Shown here piece after piece: positions 19,596-29,879 of a stretch of 64,000 nucleotides of DNA. The notes below the pieces were generated by a model. It did not search any database, was not told the origin of the DNA, and worked only from the letters and a program-made list of their open reading frames with translations. The stretch is taken from positions 434,001-498,000 of the forward strand of contig OOIN01000043.1 of assembly GCA_900323505.1 (NCBI GenBank), given 5' to 3'. Numbering within the stretch: position 1 is the first letter of the stretch; each line of letters starts with the position of its first letter. The translations under genes were made by a program, and so were the position numbers. The stretch is from Ustilago trichophora (taxonomy: Eukaryota > Basidiomycota > Ustilaginomycetes > Ustilaginales > Ustilaginaceae).

Positions 19596-22574
19596 ATGAG
19601 TCAGACATCGGAATCTGGTCAATCCTCTTCACCACCCCCACAGAGGGCACGATGGATGTATGCTCGTGGAGACACCTGGGCCACTTTTCAACCTCACGAT
19701 AACGACAAACTCGAAGACAAATGGAACCAACTCGGTGGACAGAAATGGGCTCGTCAACGGAAACAAGAACAAGAACAAGAACGCCTTGGCGACGACGAAA
19801 CGCAGCAGTCCACCACCTCTACCCCTCGCGCGCCTCCGTCTGGTGTAGATGCTATTCAGTCCGCTCTCGATGGCTTCATCAGTCCCACTCAGAAATCAAA
19901 TTCAAACGACTCATCCAACAAGTCTTTTTCAGACAGTCATTGGCTCAACGGCTTGCGTTCCTACATTCCTTTCGCCAAACATGCAGGCAAAAACGACGAT
20001 GATAGCGCCGAATCGGACAAGGACAAGGACAATGACGACGACAACGACTCGAAGAAATCGGATTCAGACAAGATCCAGGTCAACTACATTCTCGACCCGG
20101 ATCAGCCCGACTCAGAACGTGCAGCCAAAGTAGAAGTCATGGAGGATAACCTCTTCGACGTCGATCTCGAATCCATGACTCTCTATCCTGTCTTCTGGAA
20201 AGGGGTCTTGCTCAAAGTCGTCCGCGCCACCTGGTTTTACTCCTCCCTCACAGACGGCTCTTACGCTCCTATCAGCTGGGACGATCCATTATCTCGTGAT
20301 CTCGACCATGCCTATTCGCAGGCTCAGCCATGGCTCTCCCAAAGGCCTACCTCCATCGATGTCGATTCCAAAGACTCTGATGTCGGAGAAGAGACCGACA
20401 AATCCAAACTCTACCCGCTCCCCAGCATGAAGGAGAAAGGTCAGGTCTCTTTCCAAGACGCAGAGGTTGGTCGCATCTTTTCTCAAGATCTACGTGGTCG
20501 CTTCTTGTCCGTCGTCGGTGGGTCCATCGTCGTCAGAGGCTTTGATCGCGCCGAACAGATCGCCGAGCAAAAGTCTTTCCGCCCGCTTTTCAACATCTCG
20601 CTCCCTTGGGTCAACGACGACGAGGGCAGTGACACCACAGGCAAAGGCTCTTCCAAATATACTGAATCCCAAAGGAAGGGCTCCAGCGTCGGTGCTCATT
20701 CTGCTTCCAAACGTGAAGGTGCAGCCAAGGTTTCCTCTGCACCTCCATCAGGCGGAGGTGCCGATGGCCCACGTCCAGCCCATCCTTCCACCAATGGAGA
20801 CGAGGATGAGCGAAGATCGTTCGCCGCGAAACTTGTCCCTTCCAGCGATGCAGCCTTGCGACCACTCGTAGCCCTCAAGAAATTCTTTGGTTATGACGAG
20901 AATGACGCAGCCGACGAAGAGAAACGCAAGATGAAACAGCAGATGACCGAGGACGAGTTGGATCGCCAGAGACGCTCAGAGAATGATCTTGACATGTTGC
21001 CTGACGATCGCAAGGACGAGCCACCAGAGCTCGTCTTTGCCATTCACGGTATTGGCCAACAGCTAACCGAAGATTTCGAAGCGCTCGATTTCGTCTACGA
21101 TGTCGAACATCTCCGCAACCTGGCCAGCGAGAATGCTCGCGACCCTGCTGTTCGCCGACTCTCGCGAGGCCGTCGAGCACAGTTCATACCCATCTGCTGG
21201 CGACGATTCATGGAATTCGACGACAAGCCCGAGAGCAACGACAACTTCTATACCCTTGATGACATTACCAACTCCGCTGCCATTCCCATGGTCCGCAACG
21301 TCATCTCCAAGGTCGTGCTCGATGTGCCCTTCTACCTCTCTCGACACCGCAAAAGGATGATCGACTCAGTCGTCTCCGAGCTCAATCGTACCTATCGACT
21401 CTTCTGTCGACGTAATCCTGACTTTGAGAAGCGTGGTGGTCGGGTTTCCATCATTGGCCATTCTCTGGGCTCAGCTCTAGCTGCTGATATTCTCTCAGCA
21501 CAGCCCTCCAAAGTTCCACCGCTCTCTGAAGTCGAAAAGTCGGATCACGATGCCCTTCGCCGCAACGACAATCTGCACTTTAATGTTAAGAACCTCTTCT
21601 TCATCGGCTCACCCGTTGCTTTCTTCTTCCATCTCGACGGCGGCCAGCTTATCGCGAGGAGCGGCACCGAGCGTCATCCCAACAAAGACTCTGACGCGCT
21701 CGACGAAGAGATAGGCCGATATGGCTGCCTTGCGGCTGAGAATGTGTACAACATCTTCAATCCGAACGACCCTGTCGCATTCCAGCTTGCACCCACCGTC
21801 GACTCTGCATATGCCAAAGTCATCCAACCGATCTCGATTGAGAGCGCCACCGAAGCCTTACTTCGCACGCTGGCCTTGCCACGCATCAGCGTCAGTCGAG
21901 TGTTTGAAAAGTACAAGCAGCACCCGTTCCAAGGTGTTGGCAAGATCATCCGTCAAGCGCACATCCTCGAGAACAAGCAACAGGCTTTACCTAAAGATCT
22001 TTCCACCGAAGAGCAGAGACAGGTCAAAGAGCGAGAAATGGGCCAAAGAATCGTCGAAGACTCGGACTACATCCAGACCGTTCGCAAGTGGCACCATCTT
22101 CAAACACCCAAATCTACACCTACCGATTACAATCACGGTGCGGCCACTCCAGACCCTAACGAGCTAGAGACCGAGAAGGGAACACGCAAGAAAGCCCTCC
22201 AGCCCGAAACGGCCCTTCGCACCTCTTCCTTTGCCGAGGAATCCGACGGGAAGCATGACTTTGACCTCGACTCGCTCGAGAGGGCTGAACGAAGGTTCAG
22301 AGCCCTTAATCCGCACGGTTGTATCGACTATCATCTCTCGGCAAGCATCAGTCTGAGCGGATACCTGGACATGTTCGGCGCTCATCTGGCTTACTGGACC
22401 CATCGCGACTTCGCAGTTTTTGTGCTAACGCAGCTGTTTATGGATTTCACTCAGAAGGACGCAGTTACTATCGTACCTCAAATTCAGGACTCTCAGGGCG
22501 ACAAGGAGAAGGACAAGGAGGAGGATGATGACGACGACGAGGAGGGCGAGGAGCTTGAGAGCGAGGATGAGTAA
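19596..22574 (+). CDS. DDHD-domain phospholipase A1-like protein
   Basis: Intracellular phospholipase of the PA-PLA1/DDHD1/DDHD2 type (yeast YOR022C is the counterpart), acting on phosphatidic acid or related lipids in membrane traffic. Intronless, 992 residues from ATG 19596. The N-terminus is WWE-like (RWMYARGDTWATFQPHDNDK). The alpha/beta-hydrolase core has LVFAIHGIGQQLTEDFEALD near residue 483 and the nucleophile elbow GHSLG with Ser623. The DDHD domain spans about 658 to 960, with FFIGSPVAFFFHL, NPNDPVAFQLAP (Asp), CIDYHLSAS (Asp) and GAHLAYWTHRD (His). Acidic low-complexity segments lie at ~140 to 160 and at the very C-terminus. All expected catalytic elements are present. Confidence 0.93.
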   Translation: MSQTSESGQSSSPPPQRARWMYARGDTWATFQPHDNDKLEDKWNQLGGQKWARQRKQEQEQERLGDDETQQSTTSTPRAPPSGVDAIQSALDGFISPTQKSNSNDSSNKSFSDSHWLNGLRSYIPFAKHAGKNDDDSAESDKDKDNDDDNDSKKSDSDKIQVNYILDPDQPDSERAAKVEVMEDNLFDVDLESMTLYPVFWKGVLLKVVRATWFYSSLTDGSYAPISWDDPLSRDLDHAYSQAQPWLSQRPTSIDVDSKDSDVGEETDKSKLYPLPSMKEKGQVSFQDAEVGRIFSQDLRGRFLSVVGGSIVVRGFDRAEQIAEQKSFRPLFNISLPWVNDDEGSDTTGKGSSKYTESQRKGSSVGAHSASKREGAAKVSSAPPSGGGADGPRPAHPSTNGDEDERRSFAAKLVPSSDAALRPLVALKKFFGYDENDAADEEKRKMKQQMTEDELDRQRRSENDLDMLPDDRKDEPPELVFAIHGIGQQLTEDFEALDFVYDVEHLRNLASENARDPAVRRLSRGRRAQFIPICWRRFMEFDDKPESNDNFYTLDDITNSAAIPMVRNVISKVVLDVPFYLSRHRKRMIDSVVSELNRTYRLFCRRNPDFEKRGGRVSIIGHSLGSALAADILSAQPSKVPPLSEVEKSDHDALRRNDNLHFNVKNLFFIGSPVAFFFHLDGGQLIARSGTERHPNKDSDALDEEIGRYGCLAAENVYNIFNPNDPVAFQLAPTVDSAYAKVIQPISIESATEALLRTLALPRISVSRVFEKYKQHPFQGVGKIIRQAHILENKQQALPKDLSTEEQRQVKEREMGQRIVEDSDYIQTVRKWHHLQTPKSTPTDYNHGAATPDPNELETEKGTRKKALQPETALRTSSFAEESDGKHDFDLDSLERAERRFRALNPHGCIDYHLSASISLSGYLDMFGAHLAYWTHRDFAVFVLTQLFMDFTQKDAVTIVPQIQDSQGDKEKDKEEDDDDDEEGEELESEDE

Positions 22575-22739
22575 AGAAAAGGTTACACAGCACACGCACG
22601 ACAAACATCACTCACCACTCTACCCAATGTAGCACTGTACGCGATAATTTTGCATCATAAAAACGGAAACATAGAATCATATCGTAAAAAAAGGAAATAT
22701 CCACCTCGCAGCCACCCGCCGGAGCCACCCCCGATTGTA

Positions 22740-24985
22740 ACGTAATTACAGTAGTACCGACGCGGATGTAGTACCGACGCGTTCGCCGAGCTTAATTTTC
22801 AGTCTGATGGTAGTACTCGGCGTGATCGCGATCTCAGCAGTCTGTGAATCAATCCAAGTCAAACTTCAATGGTGTGTTCCTGAGATGCTATGATACATGT
22901 TGAGCTAAACAGAATCAAAGTCGGACGCGTGATGAGCTTGCTACTGGCATGATATCAAAGAAACCAAAGCCACCAAGGTCATCGTCATTGATGGCGTCGA
23001 GAGACAGTTCAGGATCGATATTGTTGGTGATACTTGGCTCTGCAGGTGTAGCAGAGATGCTTGGTGATGCCGGGAGCCCTTCGTCGCCATCATGAGGTGC
23101 TTCGTCGCCATCAGGAACTGCTTTGTCGCCATCAGCAACTGCCTCGGCCTCCTCGGCCTCCTCCACCACCTCCTCCTCTCGAGTGTTCCTACCCTTGTAT
23201 GCTCCCTTTCCAACTAAGTTTTGCTCTGCCTCCTCCCTTGTGATCATCTTCGTCCGTGATAGCACCCTTTGGTCTCCATCCTTCCTCTTCTTGCCCCTCC
23301 TTGTCGATGTTTTGTTCCTCTGCTCCAGCTCCAATCGCAGCAGATCGACCTCAACCCGAGAAGCTGCAAGTGCTGTTTCCGTCCGTGCATGTGCTTGTGA
23401 GATTGAGTTACCGAGCTTTCGGGCTTCACGTGGGTCCTGTTCCTGAGCTAGTATGGCAACCGTGGTTTTGAAAACAGTCCGTGAATCCGGTACGGCACGT
23501 TCCTGCAGCGGCTGCCGGTGTTGCCGCGTTCCTGACCCAGGTAGTTGGTCAAGAACCTTATTTGCACTCGGGTTTAGTGTGATTCCGCTGTCGGAGAAGG
23601 CCTTCCAGGCTCGTGCCTGCGTCAGAACCTTCTCTCGTGCCTGGGCGTACATTGTTACAAACATTGGCTTGTCAACGTTGCTCACGTGGGTCGCGGCGTC
23701 CAAGATCAAACGCTTGACGGAAGCCGAGAGTGGGCCAAAGATTGACACATCCAGGGGTTGCATTACGTGGGTTGCATGAGCTGGAAGCAGGAACGGAATG
23801 AGGTTCCTGTTCCAGCAAAGGTCGAGGAATGGCGCACTTGTGTGAGACTTGTGGCCGTCGATGATGAGCAAGCGCCAAGTTGATGGCGTCGACGGCCTTG
23901 TCTCTGGCTCGAAGATGGTTTCGAGCCATTTGAGGCCAAGTGCATGTGATGTCCAGCCATTGTCGGTCTTGGCAAACCTCCAGGAACCCGGTACACCTTC
24001 CATTTGCCGCTGCTCTCCGACTGTGTGGACCCAGCCTTTGGTGATGATAAGCGGCGATAGTACCTGACCGCCGCTTCCGATGCACTTGATTATAGTTGCC
24101 GACTCACGTGTTCCTGGCTGTGCCTTGTACCGAGCTGCCGGCTCGCTGGAAGGCACAATGATCCGCTCGCTTCTGGCCTGACCAAACATGAACCCTGTTT
24201 CATCCATATTGTAAATGTTTGTGGATGCTACATTATACTCACGCATGATCTCAGCCAAACGATTGAACCATTGTTGTATTACAGTCTCAGTAGCTCCGGA
24301 AAGCCGGGCATTGTCCAGACACCGAGACCAATGGGACCGAATTGTCGGGTGCCGAAGCAGGAACGCCTGCAGCCACGTGTGCGTGACGTCTGGGGCTTGG
24401 CGACGAGCAGGATCGGAATGGATGACATTGTTTGCATGCTCACGGAGAAGCGCCGGTGTCAGGGCAAAGCCGCTGCAGGCACGACGCCAGATGAACTCAA
24501 GCAAACCCGACTCTTTGGTTGGAGTCAGGCGTTGCTGGTTGTTCTGAGCCTGGACTTTCGGCTGACGGCCTTGCCTCTGGTGGCGCAAGCTCGCTTCTGG
24601 AACATTGTTTGCTGCTGCGGCTTGTTGGATGCTGTCATGCTGTCCATTATCGAGCTCCAAAGATGCTCACTGCAGCCGAACCTCACGTGTGTCGCAATCA
24701 GCCGCTGATGCCGCTCGGAAGGCCACAGAGCGCTTCGAGAAAGGGTGTTGCGGCATGCTGGTGACCAGTAAAGCAGTATAATAAGGTTATATTGTGGAAT
24801 TGAGTTGTATTGATGGTGTATGCAATGATGATGAGGGGTTCCGGAAAGTCGGATGGTGGGTCTCATGCAAGGTTTGGACAAACACAGACGCGATCATATG
24901 GGGGTACTGACATCAGATTCGGTGGGACTCGGAAATGACTCAGCGCGTCGGTACTACATCCGCGTCGGTACTACTGTAATTACGT
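22740..24985 (-). mobile_element. pogo/Tigger-like DNA transposon, 2246 bp
   Basis: Terminal inverted repeats of 42 bp are identical at 22740..22781 and 24944..24985. They begin ACGTAATTACAGTAGTACCG and contain GTAGTACCGACGCG twice in direct orientation. TA flanks both ends (22738..22739 and 24986..24987), the target duplication of the Tc1/mariner/pogo superfamily. The element carries one transposase frame on the minus strand and sits in the loop of a family A palindrome. Confidence 0.93.
22915..24756 (-). pseudogene. pogo-like transposase (DDE_1 type) with one in-frame stop
   Basis: Reading from ATG 24756, the frame is interrupted by a single TGA at 24669..24667 (codon 30) and is then open for 581 codons to the stop at 22915. 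Sequence on both sides looks coding and continuous (REVRLQ, stop, ASLELDNGQHDSIQQAAA), so a nonsense change is the simplest reading. No intron with proper ends removes the stop. Downstream comes a psq-type helix-turn-helix (SIQQAAAANNVPEASLRHQ), a CENP-B-like second DNA-binding region, and a DDE_1 catalytic core. Its three acids lie in NMDETGF, LLIIDGHKSH and QPLDVSIFGPL (residues 153, 268 and 304 of the 581-codon frame). The C-terminus is acidic and repetitive (DGDKAVPDGDEAPHDGDEG). Apart from the stop it looks full length, so decay is recent, or readthrough or a non-ATG start is used. Confidence 0.88.
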
Positions 24986-25127
24986 TAATGAAAAAAAATC
25001 AAATTCAATTCATTTTGGTCCCGAGTGGTGAATACAATCGGGGGTGGCTTCGGCGGGTGGCTGCGAGGTGGATATTTCCTTTTTTTACGATGTGAATGTT
25101 GTACAACAATGAATCTTGATCTCATCA

Positions 25128-28100
25128 TCAACGTCTGCTGCTGGCCGCGAATCCAGCTTTCAACCCGACCAAGCCCTGCCTCACTGCATCTTGCTGTTGT
25201 TGATGCTGCTGCTGAGTGGCGGGAAAAACATTTCTCCGCGAGCGCACTTCCTCGTGAGCCTTTTGCAAGCTCTGCTTGATCTCGGTGACCTGCTTTGCCT
25301 TATTTGCCAGGATTTGCATCCTGGCCACTGCAGTTGCTGCATTGAGAGCCTTGGTCCATCTTCGTTTGGCGTCATTCTGCCTTCTCCTCGTGTCACGAGT
25401 GTTGTGTTGGAGATTGAGGTCAAAGATGAGTCTGCCAAGCTCCGAGTCGGAGCGGGTGAAGCCCTGAAGGAGCAAGCTAATGTACTGCTTTTGGTGGGTG
25501 AGATCAGCTCGGAGGTCCATTTCGCGGTTGAGTTTGAGCTTAAGGTACTTGATCTGGAGAATGAGTCCCTTGCATTCGGCTTCGTGCATCTTTCGAGCAG
25601 CCACAAGTGAGTGCTCTTCGACGTAGGGAGGAGGTGCGGTGGTCCTCGATCGCTCCAACTCGTCGAGCTTGGTTTTGATCCTATCGACCTCGGCTGTTTT
25701 GGACTTCAGCTGATCGACAAGCGTTCTAACCTGCGACATGAACTCGGCACGCTCTCGATCTTTGGCTTCACCGTCCGAGGCGAGCTGACGTCGAGCCTCT
25801 TCGCGTTCCGCTCGCAGCGCTTCGAGGTCCGCACCCTGCTGATCAGCTTCTCGACGCAACTTGCGCAGTTCTTGCTCAAACATCCCGACATCGTGAACGA
25901 TGAGATCTCGCTCTGCGCGAAGCCTGTCGCGATCACCAGCGATCTTCTCGTAGGCAGCCTTCTTGGAGCGCAAGGCTGCATGTGCCGCCTCCATCTGCTC
26001 AATCTGCTCATCCAATTGCGTCTGGTGCTCGGCCAATGCTGTGCGAGAAGCAGCAAGGTCAGCAAGGACTTGTTCGTAGTTCTCGTTAGCTGCGGCGAAC
26101 TTCTTGTGCAAGTCGGCGCGCTGGGTGAGTAGGTCGTTGCGTTCGGCTTTGAGCAGCTCGACCTCGCTCTGGGCTGCCTGAAAGCGTTCAGCGAGGCGTT
26201 CCGTCTGGGTGTCAAGCTGTGCTCTCTCGCGGTGGCCCATGGAGCTATCTGGCTGAACCGCCTTCTCCATGTACTGGCGACCGAGGTCTTCGAGCCCGCC
26301 CATCTTCTCCTCAAGCTTGCGCTTGACCGCTTCGAGTTCGGCTTGCGTGCGAGACAAGCTGCCTTCAATCGAGTGCTTCTGCTGGCCAGCAGCTCGGGTC
26401 TCGGCGAGCATGCTCCTCTGCTTGGCTCGCTCGTGCTGCAAGTCCTGCTGCAGGGATGCCGCAGCTTCCTTGAAGCGGTTGAGCTCTGCAAGAACATCTT
26501 GATACTGGCGCTTTTCGGTGCTTCGATCCTGCAGCTCGCGCTCGCGTCGTTCGAGATCTCGCTCGCGCTGTTGCAGCTTGTCGTGGTCGGCAGCCCAGCG
26601 GCTCTTGAGCGCCTCGAGTTGAGCATGGACGTCGGCGAAGACTTTCTGTCGTTGACTGACGCTCTTGTTGGGGCTAGCACTGGTCGTGTCTCCGCTATGA
26701 CCACCGGCCATGCGAAGCCTCTCGATTTCGGCTTCGAGCTCAGCAATGCGCTCATGCGCTTGCTCAAGTCGCTCGGCCAGTGTGAGGTGCGCAACACCGG
26801 CATCATCGAGCTGCTGCAACTTGGCATCGATCGAGGCGTTGGCATCGTCGAGAGCCCCTTCGAGGTATGCGATCCTGTCGACGATATTTGCTGCACCGAG
26901 ACTCGACTCGTTGTAGAGCCAGGAGGCCTCACTGAGTGGACCCGGTGAGCGAGGCGTCTTGACGGCAGAAATGTTTCGCAGGCTCATCACCGATTTGGGA
27001 AGAGGCGAAGATCCGATGTGCGTTCTACCGGGTGTTACAGGTGGGAGAGACGCAGCATCGCCTCTCTCTGCGTCCTTGGACAGGTTTGCGAGGTTGGTAC
27101 CCACGCCTTTGCTGATCATCTCACGGTACTGCTGGACTCGCTCTTCCAGCTCGGCTTTCTGACGCTCCAAGAAGCGAATCCTTTCATCCTGTACGGAAGA
27201 TGAAATTGCCGTCTTCTGCTCGTTTGCTCGGGCTTCCAGCCCGGCAATATGAGCCTGTGCTTCACGAAGCTCGTCCTTGAGAGACTCGAGCTGAAGTGCT
27301 TGACTCTCGTCGGCTTCATCGCTCGCTTCATCGCTCGCGCCTCCAGTCTTGGACAGCTGCGCAGTGACGGCGTTGAGGCGACGCTCGAGGCCACGAATAC
27401 GTGCAGCATCGCTTCGAGCCTGGTCGCGGAGAGAGTCCAGCTCCACCTCTGTTTGCTGGACCAACTCGGTCTTAGACTCAAGCTCCTTCAGCAGGCCGTC
27501 CCTTTCAGCTTCGAGCTCCTCGACACGGTGCTGCAAAGCTGACTGGTCCACGTCTTCGACCCGTGATTCCGGACTTGAATCTGCGTGGCGCCCCTTGAGA
27601 TCAGAAAGTTCATGTTGCAAGGCTTGAACACGCTCGAGAGCTTGGTCTCTCTCGGTCTCGATCCGATCGAGAGTCTGGAAGGAGAAAGCTTTTGCTTGCT
27701 GAACCTGCTCTTCCATCTGCGTTCGTTCCCTTTCGAGCCTGGCTTCCAGTTCTTCAAGGTCCTCATCCCTATCTTTGAGCAAGCTTCGGAGTTCATCAAC
27801 CTCGTTTCGCAGTTCTTGCTCGTGCTCGTCGTTGACCTGAGGCGCATCTTGCGTGTTCTTGTAAGACTCAAGCTCTCTCTCCTTCTCATCGAGAAGATCA
27901 GCAAGATCTTGTGCCTCTTTGTCAAGAGCGTCGGCTCGCTCACGTTCTGCTTGCAGCTGTTGGTTGATTGCTTCGAGATCCGGCTGAGCGGATTGGCTGG
28001 GTGATGCAGCCTCGAGCTTGGCGAGCTTCTGAAGGAGCTGGTCACGTTCTCGCTTGAGCTCGTCGTTCTCGGCATCGAGACGTGCATTGAGCTTGCTTTG

Positions 28101-29879
28101 GTAGAGGGCAAGCTTGGCAGCGTCGACACGTGGCCTTGCGACGGAGTTGGCTTCTGTGCCGGCTTCAGCTGCACCGAGACCAGGGAAGGATGTGTTGGCT
28201 CGCAAGCCCATGGCGCCATGCTTGGAGCCATTCGGGGCAAGAGCCAGATCGTTGGATGAGGCCTCCGAGTAGGTGGTAGTGGAGCCTACAGCGCTTGCTA
28301 CTTCGTCGTCTTTGGCCGGTTCTGCAGCTTTGGGTCCTGGGCGCAGCGAGCTTTCGACAGCCGCGCTAGATGCGAGGCTCGAGTCAGAGACTCCAAAGAG
28401 GGCACCTCGTCGAAGAAGCTCGGCAACACCGCCCTTGGGCAAGGGAGTGCGACCGGCAGCAATCGTGTTGGCCTTGCCAAGGCGGTCCATTCTGCGGTGT
28501 GGCGTTGGATTGGTCGAAATTGCTGGAGAGCCATCTTCGGTGGTCACGGCATCGCCCTCGGAACGGGAGCCTGGTGTTCTGTGAAGTTGAGCTTGGGCCT
28601 TGAGACGTTCAATGGCCTCGAGGTGCGCGTCGGAGGATCTTCCGGTGCGAGAACGGGTCCTTTCTGTTGCCTTTACGCTGTTGAGAAGGTATTGTTTCAT
28701 TCTAGCGCGTTCTTCAGAGGCGGATGCGTGTTTCGGAGTTGCAAAATTGCCTTGAAGCGGTCGGCTCGGAGTGCTTGTGGCGGAGTCTGGCAAGGACGCC
28801 TGACCAGCTGAAGGATGTGCAATAAGGCCTTGCCGAGCCAGACGAGCAGCAGCGGGGCTGGAATAGGCAGTAGCAGTATCCTCAGTCTCGGCGACTGACT
28901 CGGTGCGGGTGGCGACGGTTGCGGTCGGCTGCGAATCTGCCAGAGTGTTTGCACCAGAGTCAGGTTTGACTTGGCTCTGGTCGTCGTCGTCGTCGACGGC
29001 AGATTCATCGACCTGGACGAGCTGTCTGCGTTGGGCGCGACGTTGGCGCCAGTCGATTGCATCGCCTGCAGGTGTCCCGCGACCTTGACTGGACGCGGGC
29101 GATGCGTTCCGTGAGGTAGAAGGAGCATCGTAGACAACAAAGTCACGTCCGCCGAGCTCATGTTGCTGCGTCTCTGTCCCATGCGGCTGGGCTTCTGGAG
29201 TATGACGTTCGCGATGAGAGGCGTCCTCGGGGGCGATGGATGATTCTGTGAGGTCGTCGAGGACGGCAGAGGCGGAGCGGGCTGAACGAGTGGCCCTAGA
29301 AGCGGAGGTCTTTGTGGTGTCATCGTATGGCTGAGTGGCAGTTGCCTCGGCGCTAGAAGGGCGAAGCGGACGCGCGGTCATGATGGTGCGAGATCTGGAG
29401 CCGACAGTGGATGCTGGACCATTGGTTCGCTGTGGTGTGGAGGTGAGCGGCGGCGAAGTGCTTCTGACGTGCGAGTAGGGATCTGGGAATTGGGCTGAAT
29501 GAGGCAAATCCGAGATACTGGAGGTAGACGAGGATGCCGACATGGCGTTTGGAGCTCGAAGAGCGTCATGATTGGGTTGATGGCGCGCATTCTGTACTGC
29601 AGCCGCAAGAGTGACAGGCTGGCTCTTGGCATGTGGCGTAGCTGTAGTGAGATAAGTGTGTTTTGCTGGAGAAGTCACTGATGCCTCGGACGAATCTGAT
29701 GGTCTAGAAAAGGACGAGTTGTGACGATTGGAAGGGGCCAAAGGCGTTCTTGTGATGGAAGCACTGATATCATGAGTGTCACCTCCTGGAACTGAGAGAT
29801 CGAACTCGGACTGCGTCTCCAAAAGGTCTTGAGCGATCTGACGCTCGAGTCGAGCGGGTGTTCCGAAGTTGAGATCCAT
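25128..29879 (-). CDS. large coiled-coil spindle pole body/centrosome-type protein (PACT-like C-terminus)
   Basis: Single open frame of 1583 residues from ATG 29879 (MDLNFGTPARLERQIAQDLL). Upstream in-frame codons include only a GTG start. The first ~580 residues are Ser/Thr/Pro-rich and probably disordered. From about 590 to 1430 the sequence is almost continuous heptad coiled coil (ELKRERDQLLQKLAKLEA, AELEAEIERLRMAGG). The C-terminal ~150 residues contain GLILQIKYLKLKLNREMDLR, HQKQYISLLLQGF and KRRWTKALNAATAVARMQ. This layout matches the pericentrin/AKAP450 (PACT) region of fungal Pcp1/PcpA, which anchors the gamma-tubulin complex at spindle poles. The assignment to Pcp1/PcpA is by motif and architecture; other long coiled-coil proteins remain possible. 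No intron is needed. Confidence 0.78.
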   Translation of the reverse strand: MDLNFGTPARLERQIAQDLLETQSEFDLSVPGGDTHDISASITRTPLAPSNRHNSSFSRPSDSSEASVTSPAKHTYLTTATPHAKSQPVTLAAAVQNARHQPNHDALRAPNAMSASSSTSSISDLPHSAQFPDPYSHVRSTSPPLTSTPQRTNGPASTVGSRSRTIMTARPLRPSSAEATATQPYDDTTKTSASRATRSARSASAVLDDLTESSIAPEDASHRERHTPEAQPHGTETQQHELGGRDFVVYDAPSTSRNASPASSQGRGTPAGDAIDWRQRRAQRRQLVQVDESAVDDDDDQSQVKPDSGANTLADSQPTATVATRTESVAETEDTATAYSSPAAARLARQGLIAHPSAGQASLPDSATSTPSRPLQGNFATPKHASASEERARMKQYLLNSVKATERTRSRTGRSSDAHLEAIERLKAQAQLHRTPGSRSEGDAVTTEDGSPAISTNPTPHRRMDRLGKANTIAAGRTPLPKGGVAELLRRGALFGVSDSSLASSAAVESSLRPGPKAAEPAKDDEVASAVGSTTTYSEASSNDLALAPNGSKHGAMGLRANTSFPGLGAAEAGTEANSVARPRVDAAKLALYQSKLNARLDAENDELKRERDQLLQKLAKLEAASPSQSAQPDLEAINQQLQAERERADALDKEAQDLADLLDEKERELESYKNTQDAPQVNDEHEQELRNEVDELRSLLKDRDEDLEELEARLERERTQMEEQVQQAKAFSFQTLDRIETERDQALERVQALQHELSDLKGRHADSSPESRVEDVDQSALQHRVEELEAERDGLLKELESKTELVQQTEVELDSLRDQARSDAARIRGLERRLNAVTAQLSKTGGASDEASDEADESQALQLESLKDELREAQAHIAGLEARANEQKTAISSSVQDERIRFLERQKAELEERVQQYREMISKGVGTNLANLSKDAERGDAASLPPVTPGRTHIGSSPLPKSVMSLRNISAVKTPRSPGPLSEASWLYNESSLGAANIVDRIAYLEGALDDANASIDAKLQQLDDAGVAHLTLAERLEQAHERIAELEAEIERLRMAGGHSGDTTSASPNKSVSQRQKVFADVHAQLEALKSRWAADHDKLQQRERDLERRERELQDRSTEKRQYQDVLAELNRFKEAAASLQQDLQHERAKQRSMLAETRAAGQQKHSIEGSLSRTQAELEAVKRKLEEKMGGLEDLGRQYMEKAVQPDSSMGHRERAQLDTQTERLAERFQAAQSEVELLKAERNDLLTQRADLHKKFAAANENYEQVLADLAASRTALAEHQTQLDEQIEQMEAAHAALRSKKAAYEKIAGDRDRLRAERDLIVHDVGMFEQELRKLRREADQQGADLEALRAEREEARRQLASDGEAKDRERAEFMSQVRTLVDQLKSKTAEVDRIKTKLDELERSRTTAPPPYVEEHSLVAARKMHEAECKGLILQIKYLKLKLNREMDLRADLTHQKQYISLLLQGFTRSDSELGRLIFDLNLQHNTRDTRRRQNDAKRRWTKALNAATAVARMQILANKAKQVTEIKQSLQKAHEEVRSRRNVFPATQQQHQQQQDAVRQGLVGLKAGFAASSRR

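Larger units (their letters stand above)
22678..25094. mobile_element. family A element split by a pogo-like transposon, TSD AAT
   Basis: The left arm starts CATATCGTAAAAAAAGG at 22678 and the right arm ends CTTTTTTTACGATGTG at 25094. The arms match as inverted repeats over about 60 bp with two mismatches, including CGCAGCCACCCGCCGG and GCCACCCCCGATTG. AAT flanks both ends (22675..22677 and 25095..25097). Without the inserted transposon and one TA, this copy would be 169 bp. Its right end is 33 bp from the stop codon of the PACT-type gene, and its left end is 103 bp beyond the phospholipase stop. Confidence 0.85.

Noticed and set aside
24525..24881. 118-codon minus-strand frame overlapping the transposase start
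   Set aside because: It is in another frame from the transposase, shows no transposase motif and runs beyond the conserved N-terminus.
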